Positions 50,629-55,858 of a stretch of 55,858 nucleotides of DNA are shown here, in pieces (positions within the stretch are counted from its first letter, which is position 1; each line of letters starts with the position of its first letter). Origin of the DNA: Planococcus sp. ISL-109 (GTDB taxonomy: Bacteria > Bacillota > Bacilli > Bacillales_A > Planococcaceae); NCBI RefSeq assembly GCF_018613655.1, contig NZ_JAGGPW010000006.1, positions 1 to 55,858 of the forward strand. Reading direction: 5' to 3'. A program made the position numbers and the translations under genes. The notes beneath the pieces were generated by a model, which worked only from the letters and a program-made list of their open reading frames with translations, was not told the DNA's origin and did no database searches.

Positions 50629-51456
50629 CTATTCTTTCTCCAAAGTCACCACGACAACTTCCGGCAAATTGAAAATCCGGAGCGGGAACCCGCTATTGCC
50701 GAGTCCCCTGCTGAGGATCAATTGCGTATCACCCGACTCAAAGACCCCTTCTGTCATATCCGGGAACCAGCCTTGCCCGGGAGCAATCAGGCCGCCAAGA
50801 CCCGGAATGCGGATCTGGCCACCGTGGGCATGGCCGGCGAATACTGCATCAACGCCTTCACTTGCATAGACTTCCAATTGTTCAGGGCGATGCGCGAGCA
50901 ATAAGGTAAACTCTTCCCCCAACCCGGCTTCTGTAATGCTGTTGCGTGTGAACTCTTCTTCATTAAAAAAGACGTCCATCAACGGGTCGTCAATGCCCCC
51001 AATACGCACCGATTCTCCATCCTCTTCCCACATCACTGAACGGTTGCGCAACACTTCTACGCCTCGTTCTTCCAAGGCAGGAATGATTTCATCATCCAGC
51101 CGGTTTGAGGAAACTTCATGGTTGCCGATGACGTAATAAACCTCACTCATCTCCACAAGGCCATCGACAGCAGCCAAGCTTCTCCCCAAATCGTAGTGGT
51201 TGCTGTCGATCAAATCACCCGTAATGAAAATCACATCCGGATTCGCCGCTTTCACTTTCGACACTAGCGATTTTTGTTCATTTCCAAACTCTGTATTGTG
51301 CAGGTCCGAAACTTGGACGATGCGCTTGCCGGCAAACGCATCCGGCAATTTTTCCGATTGAATCGTGTATTCGGTCGTAACGATCCATTTATTATTGACC
51401 CAGACAAAACCCCACAGGAGCAATGCCACAAAAAGTAATGCGATCAGTTTCTTCAT
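50629..51456 (-). CDS. Metallophosphoesterase (YaeI/YkuE type)
   Basis: This 275-residue calcineurin-like phosphoesterase follows an N-terminal membrane anchor (MKKLIALLFVALLLWGFVWV). Metal motifs are VSDLHNTEFG, ITGDLID, IGNHE, and AHRPEQ with GHAHGGQ. The relatives YaeI and YkuE are lipid- or cell-wall-related phosphodiesterases exposed at the outer side. GAGGAATTGTTT places the ATG at 51456. A TTG two codons earlier is the alternative. Probably monocistronic. Confidence 0.9.
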   Translation of the reverse strand: MKKLIALLFVALLLWGFVWVNNKWIVTTEYTIQSEKLPDAFAGKRIVQVSDLHNTEFGNEQKSLVSKVKAANPDVIFITGDLIDSNHYDLGRSLAAVDGLVEMSEVYYVIGNHEVSSNRLDDEIIPALEERGVEVLRNRSVMWEEDGESVRIGGIDDPLMDVFFNEEEFTRNSITEAGLGEEFTLLLAHRPEQLEVYASEGVDAVFAGHAHGGQIRIPGLGGLIAPGQGWFPDMTEGVFESGDTQLILSRGLGNSGFPLRIFNLPEVVVVTLEKE

Positions 51457-51587
51457 AAACAATTCCTCAATTCATTATTATGGCCCGTGCATATAATGCT
51501 TTATTCTACAACAGAGGCCTCGGTTCGGACAAAGCATTTCATCTGCCGCCAAATCCTGTTCTTATTCTACCAGCATTCGCACAAAAT

Positions 51588-51620
51588 AAAAGCAATCAGC
51601 TAACGCAGCTGATTGCTTTT
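51588..51620 (-). terminator. Terminator after the ABC permease gene
   Basis: The 14-bp arms AAAAGCAATCAGCT/AGCTGATTGCTTTT have a 5-base loop and overlap the stop codon. On the minus strand the flanking T residues complete a terminator. Confidence 0.85.
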
Positions 51621-52404
51621 ATACTTTTGCTTTCGAACGATTTCTTTTCGAGAACCAAATACCGAAAGCTGCAAGTCCGAAGATGCATATGATAGCAAGT
51701 AAAACTGCCCCGACAAACGCTCCCCCATCCGGGCCAATATCTAAAAAGGCTGCGGCGTAATTCGGCAATTTGAGCGGTGACCATATCCACCGGCTGCCGA
51801 GCAGGCCATCGACGAGCTGAGCAATAATCAATACGGTAAGTGCGAGCGCTGCGGTAAGCCCCGCGCTTGGCATGGCTGCACTCGCGAACAAAATCATTGT
51901 GACGACAAGCAAAATCCATAAGCTATACGTGATGGCAAATAGAAGGAAGTCTCCGAACGGCACCGCTGAAAACAGCACCGCTGTATAATAATAACCTGCT
52001 AGAAAGCCTGTCCATATGCTAATCATCGCAATCAGAGAAGCCATCATCCATTTGCTGAGAAAATAGGACGTGAACGATAACGGCCTTGCATATAAAAGTG
52101 TCGCCGTGCCATTTCTTCGTTCGCCGGCTATGCTCCCCATGTAGGCAAGGACCAAAACGAGCATTCCAATCGTCTGGAACTGTCCCATGACAGCAACGAG
52201 CAATTGTTCGGGTTCAGGCTCCGGAAACTCGATGACTGCACCGTCCGGCAAACCGCCGGCAGCATCCAGAATCTGCGGCAGATAGTAGTTTGATAGCGGT
52301 TCAGTCACGCCAAGCAGGATAAACACGACAGGAATCCAGAAAACTTTATAATTACGTACATTTTCCCGCCATTCCTTCAATAGCAGTGTGGATAATTGCT
52401 TCAT
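51619..52404 (-). CDS. ABC-2 type transporter permease (YxlG-like)
   Basis: This 261-residue membrane protein has six hydrophobic segments of NosY/YxlG type. The start MKQLSTLLLKEWRENVRNYK is typical, and IAGERRNGTATLLYARPLS is the family loop. It is coupled to the ABC ATPase gene before it (4-base overlap). YxlE-YxlF-YxlG of B. subtilis act with the sigma factor SigY, but no sigY, yxlC or yxlD lies here. Confidence 0.87.
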   Translation of the reverse strand: MKQLSTLLLKEWRENVRNYKVFWIPVVFILLGVTEPLSNYYLPQILDAAGGLPDGAVIEFPEPEPEQLLVAVMGQFQTIGMLVLVLAYMGSIAGERRNGTATLLYARPLSFTSYFLSKWMMASLIAMISIWTGFLAGYYYTAVLFSAVPFGDFLLFAITYSLWILLVVTMILFASAAMPSAGLTAALALTVLIIAQLVDGLLGSRWIWSPLKLPNYAAAFLDIGPDGGAFVGAVLLAIICIFGLAAFGIWFSKRNRSKAKV

Positions 52405-53282
52405 TTTTCTGCCACCACCTTGAGGAAAATATCTTCCAAACTCGCCGTTTCCTGCTCCACGCCGAGTACCCGCCCGCCATTTGCTGCCAGGTAGCGGAAC
52501 ACATCCTGCATAACCGGCTCTTCCGCTTTTACCGGAAGTACCGCCGCTGCGCCTTTAGCCGTAGCTGGCCACGGTGACTCGCGCACAAACCTTTCCGCAG
52601 CGTCAGTGTTTTCAAAGCGAATCTGTATTTGCGGATCGGCATATCGGCTGCGCACTTGATCGAGCGATCCTTGTTCGACGAGGCGCCCTTTCCGCAAAAA
52701 TAAAAGCTGATCCGTCATTTCTTCAGCATCATTCAAAATATGGGTGGAATATAAAATAGTCGTTTGCCCCAGAAGTGATTTCAAGAGCTCCATCACTTCC
52801 CGGCGACCTGTCGGATCCAAAGAAGAAATCGGTTCATCCAGCAGCAATAAACTCGGCTGATGTACCATTGCCTGCGCAAGTCCGAGCCGTTGCTTCATAC
52901 CGCCGGAAAAACCGCCGACCTTTTTACCTGCAACTTGGTGAAGTCCGACAAACTCCAAGGTCCGCTGTGCTTGCTGGCGCGCTTTTCTCGGGTCGACTCC
53001 GCTAAGCTTCGCTGCCATTTCCGTAAATTCCAAAGCTGTGAGCCATGGAAAAAATCGGGGATATTGCGGCAGAAACCCGACCGACAACCCTTTCTTGCGC
53101 TGAATTTCCCCGCCCGTCGACTCGAGTAATCCGGCAAGCATCGACAAAGTCGTCGTCTTACCGGATCCATTAGGCCCAATCAGCGCCGTCGCACTGCCTT
53201 CAGTAAGTTCGAAGTCCACTCTATCAACTGCCTGCTCTGTCCCAAAACGCTTAGATAATGCCCTGACTTCCAAGACGTTCAA
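52401..53282 (-). CDS. ABC transporter ATP-binding protein (YxlF-like)
   Basis: This 293-residue ATPase has the Walker A motif GPNGSGKTT near residue 40. Q-loop VGFLPQYPRFFPWL, signature FSGGMKQRLGLAQA and Walker B LLLLDEPISSLD follow, and a His switch lies in YSTHILNDAEEMTD. The C-terminal 80 residues form a regulatory tail. The TTG at 53282 has GGGAGGCGGAATTA upstream and overlaps the TGA stop of the PLDc_N gene, giving tight coupling. The downstream permease completes the transporter. Confidence 0.9.
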   Translation of the reverse strand: MNVLEVRALSKRFGTEQAVDRVDFELTEGSATALIGPNGSGKTTTLSMLAGLLESTGGEIQRKKGLSVGFLPQYPRFFPWLTALEFTEMAAKLSGVDPRKARQQAQRTLEFVGLHQVAGKKVGGFSGGMKQRLGLAQAMVHQPSLLLLDEPISSLDPTGRREVMELLKSLLGQTTILYSTHILNDAEEMTDQLLFLRKGRLVEQGSLDQVRSRYADPQIQIRFENTDAAERFVRESPWPATAKGAAAVLPVKAEEPVMQDVFRYLAANGGRVLGVEQETASLEDIFLKVVAEK

Positions 53283-53473
53283 TAATTCCGCCTCCCTATT
53301 ATAAAGTATAGAATGGGGCCGATAATATTCAATAGGACGATAATGGCTGCCCACATCCATTTCGGTCCGTTCGGATTCGGGTTTTTGATCAAATCGACAA
53401 GCGCGAAGATCATTAACGCTAATTGCAGGAGCAAAATGGGCAGCACCAGCAATAATGCCTGTTCATCTATCAT
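53279..53473 (-). CDS. PLDc_N-domain small membrane protein (YxlE-like)
   Basis: This protein of about 64 residues has two helices (ALLLVLPILLLQLALMIFAL and MWAAIIVLLNIIGPILYFII) and the PLDc_N signature DLIKNPNPNGPKWMW. It matches YxlE in length and position before YxlF and YxlG. The ATG at 53473 is 7 bases after AAGGGGG. Two further ATG-like starts lie upstream. In B. subtilis YxlDE act as an anti-SigY pair. Without YxlD, this one may act as an accessory of the ABC system. Confidence 0.85.
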   Translation of the reverse strand: MIDEQALLLVLPILLLQLALMIFALVDLIKNPNPNGPKWMWAAIIVLLNIIGPILYFIIGRRNY

Positions 53474-53607
53474 GTTCATCCCCCTTGCCTGACTGTTGTT
53501 CAATGCCTGTTCTTACTTCGCTACATCCGCTCACTGTCCCTGCTTCCACACGAAAAAAGGCCGCAATCAGCGGCTTTTGATATGCTCTATAAGTCGAACG
53601 GATTCAC

Positions 53608-54282
53608 TTACCATTTAAGCTCCAATAGCAGCTGTTGCAGGATTATGCGATGGTCTTGTGGAAGTTTCCATAAATCGAGTTCATCCATCAACTGCTTGCG
53701 GTTGCCGAAGCCTTTGACAAAACCGTTCAGCCGGGCCGCAAATGCCGAATCGGTCAGCAACGCTTCCTCAGGATAGAGCTCAGCCAATTGGTCCATTGCT
53801 TTCGGATAACGTTTCAAATAATATTTCTGATGGCGCTCTTCTGCCTCCGTAAAACCAGCATACGGCCGTATTTCGGTTTCTATGGGCTCGTTCAGGTGCT
53901 GTTCCCTTTCCTCTTTCACTTGAACGATGAGCTGACGCTGCTCTTCCGAATGCCAAAACAGCAAAGAAATGTACTGGCGACCTTTATAGGCATCCCGGTT
54001 CGGGTAATGGTTCCACCAAAACTCCCTTAATAGATCCTCATAGCGAATCTGATGCGGATCAAATTCCACTTGAAGCGTCTCCGTGTGATCTCCCATCCGG
54101 CGATAGCTTGGCGTAGGCATTGAACCGCCAGCATAGCCTGTCCGGGTCCGGATGACACCGGGCAGCGAACCGAAGCGGGCATCTGGACCCCAAAAGCAGC
54201 CCATGCCGAACGTAGCAGTTTCAAGCTTCCTGCCATCCTCAATCAAACAGCGTTCGAGGGTGGAAATTGTCTGTTTCCCCAT
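53608..54282 (-). CDS. msrA: Peptide methionine sulfoxide reductase MsrA
   Basis: This 224-residue enzyme reduces the S form of methionine sulfoxide in proteins. The catalytic Cys is in FGMGCFWGPDARF (GCFWG), and RTRTGYAGGSMPTPSYR and HTETLQVEFDP follow. The protein is longer than a plain MsrA (about 175 residues), with a C-terminal extension (about 165-224) having no Cys pair that would complete the recycling disulfide, so the resolving mechanism is uncertain. AAAGGAGGAGAAACAT precedes the ATG. Confidence 0.92.
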   Translation of the reverse strand: MGKQTISTLERCLIEDGRKLETATFGMGCFWGPDARFGSLPGVIRTRTGYAGGSMPTPSYRRMGDHTETLQVEFDPHQIRYEDLLREFWWNHYPNRDAYKGRQYISLLFWHSEEQRQLIVQVKEEREQHLNEPIETEIRPYAGFTEAEERHQKYYLKRYPKAMDQLAELYPEEALLTDSAFAARLNGFVKGFGNRKQLMDELDLWKLPQDHRIILQQLLLELKW

Positions 54283-54390
54283 ATGTTTCTCCTCCTTTCA
54301 AGAGCTGCCTTTTGTGCTTCGGCACGGTTTTGCCTTATGATAGTACCAAGGAATCCACAAGAAAAAATCGAATGAAAGCAGGTGCATCGC

Positions 54391-54975
54391 ATGACTGGAC
54401 GAAAACACGACATCACTGCTTATTTCCGCTCACTCGACCGCCGCACTTTTATGGATAACCAAATGGAAGATGCTGCGCGTGATGAAGCGCTGCCTATCGG
54501 CCATGGCCAAACCATCTCTCAGCCTTCTCTCGTACTCGAAATGACGCTAGCACTCGATGTGCAAGACCATCACAAAGTGCTCGAGATCGGCACCGGTTCC
54601 GGATTTCAAACCGCTCTCCTTGCTGCATTTTCACAACAAGTCTATACCATAGAGAAGATCCCGCAGCTTCATGAGCGCGCGGTCCTGCGCCTAAAGGAAA
54701 AGGGATTCCACAACATTCATTTTCTGTTGGGCGACGGCAGTCTCGGTTGGGCTGAGCACGCCCCATATGACCGCATAATGGTCACCGCAGCCGCAGCCGC
54801 CATCCCGCAGGAATTGCTGGACCAATTGGCGCCAGGCGGGCGCATGATCATTCCTGTAGGCGGCCGGTTCAGCCAAGATCTTCTCGCAATCGATAAAACA
54901 ATAGATGGGAAGCTGGAAAAAACGGCACTCGAAGCTGTGCGCTTTGTCCCTTTGAAAGGAAAGTACGAATACTGA
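54391..54975 (+). CDS. pcm: Protein-L-isoaspartate O-methyltransferase
   Basis: This 194-residue SAM-dependent enzyme repairs isoaspartyl residues. The SAM-binding motif I is VLEIGTGSGFQTALLAAF near residue 65. The N-terminal PIGHGQTISQPSLV segment is the substrate-side PCMT signature, and GGRMIIPVG is the later motif. GCAGGTGCATCGC precedes the ATG at 54391. A GTG three codons earlier is possible. Such genes are less common in Bacillales and are often lone. Confidence 0.93.
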   Translation: MTGRKHDITAYFRSLDRRTFMDNQMEDAARDEALPIGHGQTISQPSLVLEMTLALDVQDHHKVLEIGTGSGFQTALLAAFSQQVYTIEKIPQLHERAVLRLKEKGFHNIHFLLGDGSLGWAEHAPYDRIMVTAAAAAIPQELLDQLAPGGRMIIPVGGRFSQDLLAIDKTIDGKLEKTALEAVRFVPLKGKYEY

Positions 54976-54976
54976 A

Positions 54977-55007
54977 AAACCCTTTGCTGAAGACCATGCA
55001 GCAAAGG
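54977..55007 (-). terminator. Terminator after the DUF2243 gene
   Basis: Perfect 9-bp arms CCTTTGCTG/CAGCAAAGG and a 9-base loop are followed by GTTTTTC on the minus strand. Confidence 0.82.
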
Positions 55008-55016
55008 ACAGCAAAA

Positions 55017-55502
55017 TCAATCATGCATTTTAGACGCTTCGCGCAAAATTGTCCAGCCGAGAAAGATCAAGAAAGCACCGCCGCCTAACCAAAGTGACTC
55101 ATAGAACAATGGGTTTTCGACGTCTCTGATTGTGTGCAGCTGCAGCAATTGCCGGAAAATCAAACTATCCCACAACAACAATGCACCGCCGCCGATCAGT
55201 ACACTTCCGAAAAAGCGTGCTGGCCAGAATGCTTTTCTTGTTGCCAGGTCGACAGCGATCCAAAGTGACAGGACGGTCAAGACCCAGCCGATCAGCTGGT
55301 AAACACCTTCCCCCGTCAGCAAAGCTTGCGGGCCGTTTCCTTCGTAGAAATGATGCCATTGCAAAAAGAAATGAAAGACGCTCTGCTCCAGAACCGAAAA
55401 TGTTCCGGCTCCAAACAACAGGCCCGCCCAAAAATTCCGGGTAGTGTGCACTCGCCGATTTCTCGCTTTTGTAAGATCTGTTTTCCGTTCGGCAGAAACC
55501 AT
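55017..55502 (-). CDS. DUF2243 domain membrane protein
   Basis: This 161-residue membrane protein has four hydrophobic segments (about 25-45, 65-85, 95-115, 130-150). It resembles the DUF2243 family, with the LFGAGTFSVLEQSVFHFFLQ and WHHFYEGNG segments at the His-rich family site. No function is known, although the conserved His residues suggest metal or heme binding. GGAAGGGGGAGCTCGA precedes the ATG. Upstream, 55503-55740 is AT-rich and no gene is recognised. Confidence 0.8.
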   Translation of the reverse strand: MVSAERKTDLTKARNRRVHTTRNFWAGLLFGAGTFSVLEQSVFHFFLQWHHFYEGNGPQALLTGEGVYQLIGWVLTVLSLWIAVDLATRKAFWPARFFGSVLIGGGALLLWDSLIFRQLLQLHTIRDVENPLFYESLWLGGGAFLIFLGWTILREASKMHD

Positions 55503-55740
55503 TCGAGCTCCCCCTTCCTCCTGACCATATGCTGTATTTTCAAATTATACCCGCTCTTTCAGGCCGCAAACCGCTCCGACAGTTCAGATACGGCGATTAA
55601 TTCAATTCTGACGGAATTTCGCTTTTAGATAAGGGATAATTAACCAAATAATTTTATCATATATGTTGAACTAAAGAAATATCAGTGAATTACCACTACT
55701 ACTTGACCACTAACAATTTGCGAACAAACAAACAGATATG

Positions 55741-55858
55741 TAGCAAAACTACGGAGAAAACCGTGCTGCGCACTGCGTCGCAAAGGATTGCCCTCGCAAG
55801 GTCGGGCACCTTTCCCGCGGGAAATGAATAAGCGAAGGGGAAGCTGAGCTTATTCATT
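55741..55858. repeat. GC-rich dispersed repeat with AATGAATAAGC palindrome, right copy
   Basis: A GC-rich block leads to a perfect 11-bp stem, AATGAATAAGC (55823-55833) and GCTTATTCATT (55848-55858), with loop GAAGGGGAAGCTGA. The loop is the reverse complement, nearly base for base, of that at 146-180. The window ends with the element, so its full extent is not visible. Confidence 0.7.

Noticed and set aside
1..55858. CRISPR array, prophage, integrase or toxin-antitoxin system
   Set aside because: No regularly spaced repeats, phage structural genes, integrase, or toxin/antitoxin pair was recognised on reading both strands.

Overview
The window looks like a chromosomal segment of a low-to-mid GC Bacillales bacterium, most likely of the Planococcaceae (Planococcus/Planomicrobium type). 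This rests on the gene families (YolD, YeeI-type YebC, bacterial NOS, CstB, YfhO, YxlE/F/G, DUF2243), strong AGGAGG-type ribosome sites, frequent TTG/GTG starts, a serine-pathway T-box, sigma-B-like promoters, CcpA-like cre boxes and GC-rich palindromic intergenic repeats. The genus is inferred, not proven. No rRNA, tRNA, CRISPR array, prophage or intact insertion sequence was seen.

Layout. 1-8.4 kb: a YfbR-like HD phosphohydrolase, a CNNM/CorC transporter, a lone YolD protein, a BrkB-type membrane protein, then on the minus strand a C26 glutamine amidotransferase plus M19 dipeptidase pair, a 0.9 kb gene-poor stretch with palindromic repeats, a PBP4-type carboxypeptidase and a LacI-family gene relic. 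8.5-10.5 kb: sulfide/persulfide detoxification (CstB and a degenerate rhodanese) behind a CstR/CsoR-type operator. 10.6-29.8 kb: nineteen minus-strand genes for uptake and beta-oxidation-like breakdown of an organic acid: acyl-CoA synthetase, acyl-CoA dehydrogenase, three enoyl-CoA hydratases, hydroxyacyl-CoA dehydrogenase, thiolase, two MaoC proteins, SDR, two quinone reductases, nitronate monooxygenase, TRAP transporter, AtoE transporter, a small-molecule kinase, a ComB-type phosphatase and a TetR regulator. 30-36.4 kb: YebC, nitric oxide synthase, a HAD phosphatase, and a serine-biosynthesis pair under a T-box. 36.7-40.6 kb: a three-gene membrane glycosylation module (GT2, GtrA, YfhO). 40.7-45 kb: Cu/Zn-SOD-like lipoprotein, a decayed SDR gene, DUF2071, a PAS relic, an Hsp31-like protein and a small membrane protein; sigma-B-like promoters precede the SDR, Hsp31 and membrane genes. 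45-48.5 kb: HtrA protease and a two-component system. 48.5-55.5 kb: GTPase, CHY zinc finger, GNAT, metallophosphoesterase, YxlE/F/G-like ABC module, MsrA, Pcm and DUF2243.

The most interesting hypothesis is that the 10.6-29.8 kb cluster degrades 4-hydroxy (or keto) acids. The kinase at 17.8-18.9 kb and the acyl-CoA dehydrogenase at 27-28.2 kb resemble, respectively, the N- and C-terminal halves of animal ACAD11, and the rest of the set (synthetase, SDR, transporter) parallels the Pseudomonas levulinate (lva) pathway. Candidate cre sites at three points, and a TetR-type operator overlapping the thiolase promoter, suggest carbon-catabolite and substrate control.

The intergenic DNA is also informative: two related IS200/IS605-like remnants sit exactly at stop codons, a palindrome family includes copies at both ends of the window in inverted orientation, and three broken genes (LacI, PAS, SDR) record recent gene decay.
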